A stretch of 64,000 nt of DNA, taken from positions 56,668,618-56,732,617 of the forward strand of contig CM049317.1 of NCBI GenBank assembly GCA_026874595.1. The letters are read 5' to 3'. The notes below the pieces were generated by a model. That model worked only from the letters and a program-made list of their open reading frames with translations. It ran no database searches and had not been told where the DNA came from. Numbering within the stretch: position 1 is the first letter of the stretch; each line of letters opens with the position of its first letter. Both the position numbers and the translations under genes were made by a program. This DNA comes from Sipunculus nudus. Taxonomy: Eukaryota; Annelida; Sipuncula; Golfingiida; Sipunculidae. This document shows positions 33,801 to 44,190 of this stretch, piece after piece.

Positions 33801-35568
33801 GCCTGTAAAAGTAAATCATTTTGGTCCTTAAAGATGAATAATTAATTGTAATAAAGTTATTCTGAATGAAATCTAAAAACTTATCTATCAAAACATGCAA
33901 TCTCTTCTGTGATGTAACAACAATTATTTATTCCACTATGAACAAATTACCAAAGAAATATACATGTTCACATATGAATGAATGTGATGGAGAGATAAAT
34001 ATTTTTTTTCTTTCCTTATTATATATGTTGTCTCTTAAAATTTGTACTGCCTGTATTAGACTGCAAGTTGACGAAGCTGGCTCAAACTACATGTTCTAAT
34101 ATATATGCACATCCATCACATTTCCTCTGGGGTGACTGGTTATTATCTTCAATTGAAATATTCCTTTTAAACTCTTTAAAGTTTATTGTCTTATGGTGAG
34201 ATGGGGCGAGGGGCTGTACCTATACTGGTTATCATTGATATTTTGCTAGCAAAAGTATAGGAAAATACACATATATACTTATCAGTACTGGGCTATCATT
34301 TTAAGTACCACTTATCAGGCATGACCATACTTGTATGTAACTTGACATTTCATGATCTGCCTGTAGACCTAGAGGGTCTACTTTATTTGGGGACTATCTA
34401 AAGAACTTATTTTAATAACTGTATGTTACTAAGTTTTCCACTTGGTTAGCCCTATGAAGTTTGAGTGAAGTTTTCCCCTGAAGTTTCCATGTGTTCAAGT
34501 GAATTAATTTTGTGATGGTCCCCATTATTGTATTGGACAGCAGTGACTCGGGGTACAGGCTGGTTTACCCTTGTCCAGGCCTATGTCAATTTAAGGTCAT
34601 TTATCATATGGAGAAGTCACAAAATACATAAATAACAAATAGAAATGACACATGATTTCAGCTGAAAACTGTATATTATGTTCATGCTTGAAACATATGT
34701 AAAATATAAATAAGATATTTGGACAAATATGTTTTTGCCTTGAGTGATTACATTTGACCAGTATTGATGTGTGTCAGCAACAGAGGTCATTAAGCTCCTT
34801 CCCTGGGGTTAACAGATCTGATAGCAGGACCGCATCACATGAGTGAAATCAAATCGCCGTGCCAAGTTAGCTTGAACAGACAGTTTTTTATAGGGCGAAA
34901 CTAAGATTATGGCATACTTTGTACGTGTTTACACTCACATTGTATGTTACCACAGCGCAAACCTAAGGATACCCACACATAAAAGCCACCGCTGCTAAAC
35001 ATCCAGTGGCGTTGCTTTTTTGCTTAAAAAAATAAACTGGCCACTATAACTTCAACTTCTCAGGCTTTCTCATTCTAAAACTCTACTATGACATACAATC
35101 CATTACTGTAATTACTGTCCCATACCTTGTATATTAAAACCAATCGTATCCCATCATATCCTTTCAGTTCAATAAAATGGGCACGAACAGACAGTTGTTT
35201 TTGTTGCAATTTTTATCTGTAAAATTAAGTTTACGGTCTTAGTATTGACAATTATCATAAAATGTTCATTTTTTTCAGAAAGATTTATCACTTGTTAATT
35301 TTATACCACCTCATAACAATAAATGTGCTATCGACAATTTAGTTCATCATTCAGAAAATGTATCTGTTTTAACTGAACTATCAACCCCACATGGGTGTTT
35401 ACAAACAGAATCACATGTACATAATGAGAGAACCAACATATTCTATAACTGATGATTGGCTGCAAAATGGAGCTATGGCTTGACTTATATACTCTTTTGA
35501 GCATGAACACTACTCTGACTAAATAAGCTGGGCCTGTTTATTTACCCTTAATTAGAGCAAACCAGAGT
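33801..35568. other. AT-rich spacer, nothing certain
   Basis: The interval contains the right partner (about 34851-34876) of an inverted 20-bp-class match with 33636-33655, noted separately. The 77-codon and 60-codon frames are unsupported. Confidence 0.45.
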
Positions 35569-35645
35569 GGCCACGTGGCCTAATAGTAGCTGTTGTCCTG
35601 GAGACATAAGCTCCGCCTTCTTCCCAGTTTGACACTTACAAACCT
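35569..35645 (+). mobile_element. Decayed tRNA-Arg-like SINE head
   Basis: GTGGCCACGTGGCCTAATAG resembles the 5-prime end of tRNA-Arg (GRCCACGTGGCCTAATGG), the usual start of one class of mollusc SINEs. The remaining D, anticodon and T regions are strongly diverged, and no clean B box is left. Confidence 0.35.
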
Positions 35646-35947
35646 GACATTTGGTATTAAAATCACCTTTAACTCACTCATCTGAGTTTGATACTTTCAG
35701 ACTTGACATTTGGCATTAAAATAACCTTTGTATACATGAAAAAAATATAAAAAAGTAACAAAAAAAGGAATGGAAAAAGATCAGATGATGATGAAGATTC
35801 ATAATAAACTGTCACTGTTACTCGCATTCACATTTCAGTCTGCCAAATATTATAAAATTACTATTCCGAAACAGTTTCTGCCATTACATTATTCCAGTGG
35901 ATAACACCATATTGAGAGAGATATTTCTTATAAACTAGCAGACATAA
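35646..35947. other. Spacer with duplicated TTTGATACTT-type words
   Basis: GTTTGACACTTACAAACCTGA and GTTTGATACTTTCAGACTTGA-like segments, each followed by CATTTGGYATTAAAATMACC, form a roughly 60-65 bp direct duplication around 35628-35735. It may be the body of the preceding SINE-like head. Confidence 0.45.
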
Positions 35948-36286
35948 GGCCAAAAAAATAAAAGGTATGATTCTCAGGCACCGTCCGCATCAATTTTAAA
36001 CCCCCGCATCAAAATTTTTTATTTTGATTTTCAATAAAAACTTACCAATTTTGAGCTGCGGCGGCTAGAACATTTCTTTTAAACTGATAAAACCACACAA
36101 TTTTCTTTGTTATATAGTGCTTTTACTTGTTTAGCAAAATTAATATGTTATTATCATGCATTTCCCTTATCATTTAACATTTTTATCGAAACATACCCAA
36201 AAAAAAATAAAAATAAAAAAACCGCCCGCCCGTATTGATTTCTGAAAAAAAGTGCCTGAGAACCATACCTTTTTTTTACTTTGGCC
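35948..36286. mobile_element. Harbinger-like MITE with TAA target duplication
   Basis: The two ends are inverted repeats of about 35 bp with small gaps: GGCCAAA, an A-rich stretch, then GGTATGRTTCTCAGGCAC. The flanking trinucleotide is TAA on both sides (35945-35947 and 36287-36289), the TWA-type 3 bp duplication of PIF/Harbinger elements. The 339 bp between hold A/T-rich sequence without coding capacity. Confidence 0.75.
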
Positions 36287-36289
36287 TAA

Positions 36290-37213
36290 AGTAATCACAT
36301 TTCGCACATATGTTTGAAAACATGCATATTATTAAAACATTGTTTAACTTTATTCCATGTCTCTTTTGAAGAAGAAGTTACAGGCAATTTAAAATAAAGG
36401 ATCATTTGTTAAACTGTCTAAGAATTTGAAAATTGAGATTTAAGTAGAAGTAAAGATGATGGATATGCAGTCAAAGGTTAAATGCATACCAACAGGAAAA
36501 TATATCGCATTTTGTTTTGTAAACATTAAAAATTTGCTTTAAATTTTTAAATCTTTAGACCGACCAAAAAAAATATATTTATATATAGCAGATATTATAT
36601 AAGATATTCTGAGGATTCAAAATACGTATATATCATAGTAAGTTATTTTAAAATACATGTATATTTCAAAGCTAAACTGAACCAAGGTAGTTCCACGATA
36701 TTAAGACCATATTAAGACGTTAAAAGTATTATTTATGCTATTTATGTTAATGAGTCTAGGTTATTTTCTTTTATGTGTAAAATTAATTTTAAAAGTACTC
36801 ATGCACTTTTGATGTTAACGAGTATATCATTTTTGTACAGGTGCATGACTAATGTTAGTAAGTATAGTTAGTTTCCTATTTTATTTCACCTGCTGAATAT
36901 ACATGTAGGTACTAGAATAAAAATTAGATATTATGTCGTTTTAGCTATGTCATCAATCATGGGTGAGAAAATAATTACGTATGGAATGATAAATGCCTGT
37001 TCATTTTAATTAGGTTTTTACCCTTCACCTATGTCTGCTTAGACCACCTATAGACATTAAAAATCTCCACATTGAGCAAAAGGAATCTCCTATATTCGAG
37101 TGCCACAAACAGTGAATAACTATATAACGTATTTGTATCCTAGACGTGAATCTAATTGAAATACCTGTGTTGTATAACATGATGTTAGCTGTTTAAAAAT
37201 ATTATGTAATTAA

Positions 37214-37215
<2 letters not shown>
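36290..37215. other. AT-rich spacer, nothing recognised
   Basis: No element was recognised. Confidence 0.6.
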
Positions 37216-37250
<35 letters not shown>

Positions 37251-37781
37251 AGTATATATAAGTCATACTTATCTTCGTCGGCAAAATGTAACATGGGCAA
37301 TTACATGGCTCCAGATAATTTTTTAAAATATTTTTTTGCGTTAGAAAGGAAGATTTGCGTTCATTCCCATTCGTGTGTGTGTGTGTGTTTGTGTTTGTTC
37401 ACAATATGAGCCATGCAGTCATGACCGGAACCCCATGACATTTTCAGGGCACCTCGGGAATGGGCCAATGGAGAATCAAAAAGATTCTGGTGTGGGTCCG
37501 GTTCATGAACCGGATCCAGGAAGGACTTCCAGTATTAGTGTATTAGTGACTGTATTAGTGAGATTAGCAGCAAATGCATGTGAGATGAAAATATCAGCCA
37601 AAACAGGAATCAGTCTAATCTAGAAAGCTGTCGAATATAACTGTTGCCTGGTTAACTGGTGTGTTTATGTGTGTGTGTTTGGGTGTGTTGATCACGACAT
37701 AACTCACGCAATCATGAAAGGAATCTCATGGAATCTCATTGTCAGAGCATTTCTGGCATGAACCAATAAATAATCAATTAG

Positions 37782-37821
<40 letters not shown>
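37216..37821. repeat. Microsatellites with a diverged GT-linked duplication
   Basis: (TA)n tracts bound the region (37216-37248 and 37784-37821) and a (GT)n lies at 37373-37388. After the first GT tract, CAGTCATGACCGGAACCCCATGAC and about 60 following bases recur in diverged form near 37710-37770 (GCAATCATGAAAGGAATCTC, AATAAATAATCAAT), again after a GT-rich stretch. The two copies are about 290 bp apart. An 82-codon frame over the first copy is unsupported. Confidence 0.55.
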
Positions 37822-37824
<3 letters not shown>

Positions 37825-38579
37825 TATTGCTTATAATGTTATCATATTTTCTATTTAAAACTCAAACAATTCAAAAGCGTATAAATAGACCTCCACATAT
37901 ATAGTTATTTTGATAGTCAATTTATAAAAGTTAAAGTGTAACAATATTATCCCGTATCATATCGGGAACCTGCAAATGAATATACTTGCACACAAACCAA
38001 ACATATTTTATATTTTTACACACATACCCAATTGTTATTATTTATACATGTATAAACTTATATGGATCATTTTAAAACATGTGATTTATTTAAACAGGTA
38101 GGGCTAAATATATAACAATCTTAACATTTATGATAATGACAATTATTTTCAAGGAAACGGGAAGGTTTAAATACGGGAAGGTTTATTTTAAGTATTATTT
38201 CAAAAGAAGCTTTATATACGATTGCAAATGGTACGGGTTCTTATTCCACATGATCACATTTTTTGGTGTTCGAATCAGGAAATAATGTGACAACTTTTGC
38301 TAAGAATGTCTGAAACCACGGAGAAATGCATGATGAAATATTCAACAAAATCAAGCTTGCAGATTAAGTTATGTAATTTCGTCTCACAAAAGAACAACGC
38401 CCATTAACATTATTTATAGATTGGCTAAAAGAAATGCTTTTTTGTTGAATGTCCGAATTTCTCACGCGAAATTGTCCAGTGTTAAGTGACCAGTATGCAT
38501 TATGGCCATATAAACGGCTGTTAGTTGCAACATTAAGTAAAACATTAACTTATAAGCTCCCTATAAAAGTTAGCTATAC
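37822..38579. other. AT-rich spacer, nothing recognised
   Basis: No element was recognised. Confidence 0.55.
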
Positions 38580-38960
38580 TGGCCATGGTGTAGGTCTCGT
38601 GAACTTTTTCCGAGCATCAACCTGAAATTAACACCTGCCCCAGGGACACTGATTGACAGAAAATGACAAGATTCCTTTCATACCAACTTGTTGATATCAT
38701 GTTCGCACAGACGAAGGTCTGGTTTTCGAACACTGGGTCCTTCAAGTACATCATTATCAAGTATGTTATAAGAAACCCGTTCGTTTCTTGTCAACGTAAG
38801 AGACCCTGACAGTTATTGCTGTAAAGTTCTCAGAGGGAATCAAAGCTTTTACAGATAATCCCCTGTAAGGACACTGGGGCTTTTGTAGTGACACTGCCAA
38901 AAAGACAGGAATTATTTCTAAATGCGTCCGTTGTATATAGACAGTTTAGTATGATGTTTC
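38580..38960. promoter_or_regulatory. Candidate enhancer with PBX-MEIS and T-box-type sites
   Basis: A non-repetitive, GC-elevated stretch has TGATTGACAG at 38650-38659, the exact PBX-MEIS/PREP consensus, about 13 bp after AATTAACACCTG (T-box half site TTAACACCT with a CACCTG E-box). Other words are CTGCCCCAGGGACACTG and TTTTACAGATAATCCCCTG (K50 homeodomain TAATCC). It lies just upstream of a TATA-like word and a splice-bounded exon candidate, so it may act as a promoter-proximal element. Confidence 0.4.
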
Positions 38961-38974
38961 CAGACCTTACTGCG

Positions 38975-38987
38975 TATATATAAATAG
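38975..38987 (+). promoter_or_regulatory. TATA-box-like sequence
   Basis: TATATATAAATAG is followed by GC-richer sequence and, about 145 bp on, by a strong splice donor. If it is a true TATA box the start site would be near 39010 and the first exon would end at 39132. AT-rich background makes chance matches likely. Confidence 0.2.
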
Positions 38988-39074
38988 CGCTCTGGCTGGT
39001 TAAACTGTATATGTTATGTGTCCAACGTTATTAGTGGGGCGAGTTACGGTCAAACTACCCTCTTTTCTTCGCAG

Positions 39075-39132
39075 GAAATGTGAATGACCTTAATACAAAT
39101 GTGACACAGAAGGCCATCTGAAGTATTCAAAG
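39075..39132 (+). ncRNA. Possible non-coding (UTR or lncRNA) exon
   Basis: A pyrimidine-rich acceptor CCTCTTTTCTTCGCAG ends at 39074 and a consensus donor AAAG/GTAAGAAG begins at 39133, enclosing 58 bp. All three plus-strand phases contain a stop inside this segment, so it cannot be an internal coding exon. It could be a 5-prime UTR or lncRNA exon, or, if the upstream TATA-like word is real, the end of a first exon beginning near 39010. The pairing of two strong splice signals at exon-like distance beside a candidate enhancer is suggestive, not proof. Confidence 0.3.
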
Positions 39133-39139
39133 GTAAGAA

Positions 39140-40439
39140 GTATTTCACTTACTTTTGTACATTTTGGGCACTTTATTTTTGCAGATAGTGAATTTCCTTT
39201 GTTTTATACAGAAAAAAAAATACTACAGGAACTTTACATCACACAGGCAATGTCATTAAATGCTTTATAATGTACTTCCACCTATTATAGATAGTCCCAA
39301 CCTACAGCTATTAACTTATATTTCATATATGAGACATTTGGTCCTTGTAAACTTAGTTGATTGTAATAATAGTTTTTATATAAATGGACAGCTTTATCGT
39401 TATTTAGTTTACACCAATGTAATTATTATGGTTATTATATTTTCTATAGTATGTATAACCATATATAACTATAATTATTTATCTTCCTCTGAGAATACGT
39501 ATACTCAAAACTTGTGTGTACTTTCTATATTTAACAGATTTGTTTTCATTATAATCATGGATTTGCAAAATCTTTAATACAACAATTTGACTCGTTTACT
39601 TAACTTAATAAATTTGGATTAGTTAGAGGTTGTATGTCCGGTCAATGGAAAGCGATTATTGTGATCAGGTCGGTAAAATTCTATCATTTGAACCCGTTTT
39701 GGTGTTGCCTTAAAGATCAATTTATTTAATCAATTTGTGGGTTATACCACTAAATATCTGTTCTTGGAACATATGTTTTAAAGACAGAATTACAGAAAAA
39801 AAATTATCTCAAAACTTTTTTTTACAAACTATATATGCTCTGTTACCTCTTGACATGTAATATTTTAAAAGCTAAGAATGGTCTCTATATGCTGGCATAT
39901 AGAAAGTTTGGATTCTCTCATAATTATTTCTTATATTTAGATTTTAAAATATTTTAATGTATTTCAGACATTTGACCTAAATCATTATTCCATCATATCC
40001 ATAATGGCTTCAAAATATCTCTGTATCTCAGGTTAATATATAGGTATAAACCTCTATGTACGTTTCTTAATTTGGAGTGTTAACTCTAAAAATTGTGATT
40101 TTATCGGATATTTAAGTTTCATATGTACAAAATAAATTTACCGTTTCAAATTTTAAGGTTTTTAATGTTTACCATTATAGATAGGCAGAAAATATAAATA
40201 CACCTTTTAGAACACGTTTAAAACTCCATAAAGTGAAAAAGGAATGTCTGAATCATAAAACTGTGAGAAATATCGACATAAAAATATATATAAAACAAGT
40301 ATATTTTTATATCCAGAAAAGTAAAGAAATCCAGCTAATTTTGTGAAATCCAAAAGTTTTTACACACCACATTGTATGAAATGTCTTTCAGAATATGCAC
40401 ATGCATGTCAGGATAAACTGAAACCCTGTGTAGCAGAAG

Positions 40440-40442
<3 letters not shown>
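39140..40442. other. AT-rich spacer, nothing recognised
   Basis: A 105-codon plus-strand frame at 39260-39577 is isoleucine, tyrosine and asparagine-rich, as expected of translated AT-rich DNA. I do not call it a gene. Confidence 0.5.

Positions 40443-40502
<60 letters not shown>
40443..40502. repeat. (TA)n microsatellite
   Basis: An uninterrupted (TA)n tract, one of the longest in the window. Confidence 0.95.
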
Positions 40503-40503
<1 letters not shown>

Positions 40504-41319
40504 CTGTTCTGATGTCTCGATGACATATGGTCTAAATGGTCTTTCTACTTTGGGTCTTATTAATCATTGTTTATAATATACGACCTAATTTTATACATAT
40601 TCATCAAAACTATTGGTATTTCTCAAGTTATTTTGGGCATATGGAAGTTATGTTACGTAATCATTGTGGTCATGAATAGCATTTAAAGTTTTCTAATTGA
40701 ATTGATTACGGTGGTATTTTGGTATTGGTAATCATGGTTGTAATTGCAGCCACTAGATTTCATAGAATATTTGATGGAAATTAATTAATTTTACCATGTA
40801 ATCGCCCCTTCTCTTTACATATGAACTTAAAAAATTGCGGAATAGAAAATCGTTTTAAAATTAAAAAAAAGTTATTTATTGGATGCTCTGCAATATTTTA
40901 TCTGACGTGACTATAATTCTTTTTGTGTGCATTGGGCATTGGAAGATTTATTATATTTATTCCTCAAAGCGTAAAACGAAATCGATCCTGACAAAACAAT
41001 CATACAGGGGAAAATGTAGCGTCTAGCTTTATGAAAAGATAATCGATATATTACCAAATCCAGGAGAAAATGAAGTCATTTCGAACAAAGAGATTTCTGT
41101 GTACGCTAGGGAATATGGTCTTCACTTCTTTTGAGGAGGGATTACAGACGGTCACAAAATGTGGCCTATAATCCTGAAAGGTGTTAAGATTTCAAATGTT
41201 TTATTTAAGTTTATTTCGATGCATTTGTTTCATGATAAGTTCAAATAAACTGACAACAAAAAAAAAACAAAAAGCAAGAACAGTGCAGAAGTAAGTGAAA
41301 ATCAGGAAATATGGCTATC
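40503..41319. other. AT-rich spacer, nothing recognised
   Basis: No element was recognised. Confidence 0.55.
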
Positions 41320-41860
41320 GATCACCCCATCCCCAAACCCCTATTTTAGGTTATCCCCCGGTAATACCCCAGGGTAGTCTGAACCTATAATAAAATAAAT
41401 CTGGTATTCCCCCGCACTGTTCAGATTACCCTTAATTTAACCAAATGATACATCCTTATGTTTCTAACTCATGATGTTTTATTTCAATTAAAGAGATACG
41501 AAATTTAAAGGCTGGAATTAATCTATGGAAATTAAAATTGTCACAAAATGTTAATTATATTTTATTATATCTATATTGACTCATATATTTCACCACCGTG
41601 CATGACATATTACCAGCAAACATACGATATATACAACGATTCTAACTAAATTAGGAATTCCTGAAGAAATTATAAGCATTTTAAGTACATTATCATATAA
41701 AATCAATTGTTAAAGTGTTGAAGGGGTAATCTGAAATCGTGGGGGTAGTCCGAATTCGCTTACAAGCACCCCCCCCCCCCCCATGGGGGTTGCCATCCTA
41801 CCCACCCCTCCCCGAAATCAGAAGCGGGGATATTCTGAAATCGTTACACCTGAGGTAGAT
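41320..41860. repeat. GGGGTAATCTGAAAT hairpin-family repeat, copy 3 (longest)
   Basis: The left arm reads CTATTTTAGGTTATCCCCC and GTTCAGATTACCC. The right arm reads GGGGTAATCTGAAATCG, GGGGGTAGTCCGAATTCGC, a 14 C run (41769-41782) and GGGGATATTCTGAAATCG. The left words are reverse complements of the right words across about 250 bp of AT-rich core, so the element is an imperfect inverted repeat of about 540 bp. It ends ATCGTTACAC, parallel to ATCGCTACAC and ATCGCTTCAC in copies 2 and 1. The 60-codon frame inside is an artefact. Confidence 0.6.
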
Positions 41861-42593
41861 TACCATGAGGTAATTTTAAATGACGACAGTCCGTTCTATC
41901 ACCTTGTGTTTGCCTGTATTTTCCTCAAATTTCTATTTATTTCTTTTCTAGGGAGAACAAGGTAGTGTAGGGTAAAGATTAATGGATCTAATTTTCACCG
42001 GTAGAAATAAACACCTACCTCACACATTATGTAAGAAATATAATTAATTTAAAATATGAGAAATCAGTATATATTTGACAACATAGCAGTCCCACTAATG
42101 GCGGTCAAGTTCACGGGTCACATTCAGTTGCTGATTGGATGATGTAATGTAAACACACTAGGAAATATTACCAGAAAAAAGATTGCTGCTCATACCTTTA
42201 CACATCTGATCTGTCAGATCATTGGTACGAGTCTAAACAGTTGTGTAACATAAACTGGAGATTTTTGTTATTGTTCATTTTTATTGCCATATTACACCGT
42301 TACCTAGATTTGCAGCTTTCTAGAAAATTACTGAAAACAAAACAAAAAATTTCGAAGAAAATTATCATAAAAACAAGTGGATATTGAGTACATAGCTTTC
42401 AGTATTTGCACTCGTTTTCAGCCTTGAACAGATGTAAGGGAGAAAATGTGAATGATGCCTTCATCCATACATAAGTATAGCTAGTACACACACACACACA
42501 CATACAAATAAATCTGTATACATACTTCAGGAACAAGAAATAAACGCGAAAAGAGTGAAAATAAAGATTACAATCAGTCTTGGAGTCAATATA
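41861..42593. other. AT-rich spacer with short (CA)n
   Basis: A (CA)n tract lies at 42486-42502. Nothing else is recognised. Confidence 0.55.

Positions 42594-42645
<52 letters not shown>
42594..42645. repeat. (TA)n microsatellite
   Basis: A (TA)n tract following a short imperfect TATTTATA stretch. Confidence 0.92.
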
Positions 42646-42650
<5 letters not shown>

Positions 42651-42714
42651 TACCTAAGTTTCAAAAACTAATGGTGCCAATATAGCAAATGTACATAATA
42701 TAATTATTAGGAAA

Positions 42715-42960
42715 AACTGGAGCCGGGGTGTCAGTCCACATCAAGGTCTGCCGTAACAGTGAAAGATACATGGGCTGTCTCGTGGCAGCTGATATTGAAT
42801 CACTGGTTGTCATGGCGACAGATTCCGTGTCAGGGCACCGGCAAGTGGTCATGTGACAGTAATCGATCCGATCCGGAGGAATGGGTATGTAGGCAGTTAT
42901 TTCTGGATGTTTACGTTTACCTAATCATGAATGGAGGCATATCTCAAGGGAGGACCTGTC
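42715..42960. promoter_or_regulatory. Candidate enhancer with RFX X-box-like site
   Basis: Low-repeat, GC-elevated sequence with GTTGTCATGGCGAC at 42806-42819, one mismatch from the RFX X-box consensus. It also has AGTAATCGATCCGATCCGGA (homeodomain-type TAATCGAT and an Ets-like CCGGA) and TGGTCATGTGACAG (E-box-like CATGTG). Two short frames on opposite strands overlap it and have no recognisable content. Regulatory role is inferred. Confidence 0.33.
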
Positions 42961-43149
42961 CTGAAACTGATTAGAATACCCTTTTGAATCTGCTAAAGCG
43001 AAACGTTATTAGTTTTTGTGGTACATATCTATAACATATTTATGTGGTACATATCTCTAAAGAAGGGTTTCTCTTTTAAAATATATCTAAAATATATACT
43101 ATATATATTGGCTATCCAAGGAAAACAACACTGATGGTCAGGACATAAG

Positions 43150-43350
43150 ATAATAATGATGATGATTATTATTTTAATAATTATCATTATCATTATTGTC
43201 ATTGTTATTACTATTATTATTACTTCTATCTTCATCATCATTATTATTATTTTCTTCGCAATATAATGATATTATAATTAGATTATATATATATATAAAT
43301 ATATATATTTATATATATATATTTATAGAGAGAGAGAGAGAAAGAGAGAG
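43150..43350. repeat. Compound ATT/TA/GA microsatellites
   Basis: (ATT)n-type tracts lie at about 43152-43255. An imperfect (TA)n at 43284-43326 leads into (GA)n at 43327-43350. The frames that translate them are low-complexity. Confidence 0.85.
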
Positions 43351-43599
43351 TGATTTAAAGGAAGACCGAAAAGGAAGGTATGAGATAAGAGAGGTACAAG
43401 CAGACAGACATTGAAGAAAGAAATACTCAGCTAGAGTATAGTTTTTACAGTAGGTTGATCTTTTCTTGTGGGTATAAATTAGGACAGGTCTTATATTATC
43501 TAATTTCAAGACTATATAACCGATTCGAGAAGGGTTTATACCAAATGACAAAAGAGTGTGTTTTTCAGGGAAAGGTAAGCATTACAGTTTGCAAATCGT

Positions 43600-43720
43600 A
43601 AAAATTTTCGTCGCTAACCGTGAACCGATGGCCTGTCTTTGGGAACCATATGACGTCACAGGTCAACATATGACGTCACATGCCAACAAGACCACACCCC
43701 GCATGTACCCTGTAGACCCG
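43600..43720. promoter_or_regulatory. Twin CRE site cluster
   Basis: Two perfect CREB/ATF sites TGACGTCA lie at 43651-43658 and 43671-43678, each inside the identical word CATATGACGTCACA, exactly 20 bp (about two helical turns) apart. Surrounding sequence is GC-elevated. This could be a CREB-responsive element or simply a short duplication. Confidence 0.4.
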
Positions 43721-43734
43721 GGTTTGTGTCTCCT

Positions 43735-44068
43735 TCTAAACAGAAGCTCGACTCTACAGGTATTTATCGGGTGTGTTTACAGCATAGAAGCTCGACTCCA
43801 CGATAATTTAACAGAAGCGTTTGCAGCACAGAAGCTTGACTCTACAGGTATTTATCGGATGTGTTTACAGCACACAAGCTCAACTCTACATGTATAAATT
43901 TATCGGGTGTGTTTACAGCCAGAAACACAACTCTTCAGGCATCTATTTGGTGTGTGTCACAGCACAGATGCTGGACTCTAAAAAGGTATTTATCGGGTGT
44001 GTTTGGTGCACAGAAGCTTGACTCGACATATATTTATTAGGTGTGTTTAAAACACAGAATCTCGAATC
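43735..44068. repeat. Minisatellite, about 44 bp units
   Basis: Seven to eight units of form ACAGAAGCTCGACTCTACAG followed by TATTTATCGGGTGTGTTTACAGC are present. Lengths run 44-48 bp with small insertions (ATAAAT, AAA). Two plus-strand frames (43556-43897 and 43821-44021) encode repeats of the type VFIGCVYS because of this array; they are not called as genes. Confidence 0.85.
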
Positions 44069-44104
44069 TGCATAACAGTAAATAGCACACGTGTTATTAA
44101 ATGC

Positions 44105-44190
44105 ATATTATTATTAATAATATTACTATTATAATTATAATTATAATTATAATTATTATTTTTATTATTATTATTATTATTACTATCATC
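44105..44190. repeat. ATT/TTA and AATTAT simple repeats
   Basis: (ATT)n stretches flank a (TATAAT)n-type hexanucleotide run near 44130-44155. Confidence 0.8.

Noticed and set aside
39260-39577. 105-codon plus-strand frame with a hydrophobic middle
   Set aside because: Isoleucine/tyrosine/asparagine-rich from AT-rich DNA; no conserved motif, no signal or splice support.
43556-44021. Two frames with repeated VFIGCVYS-like peptides
   Set aside because: They are translations of a 44 bp minisatellite whose phase shifts between units.
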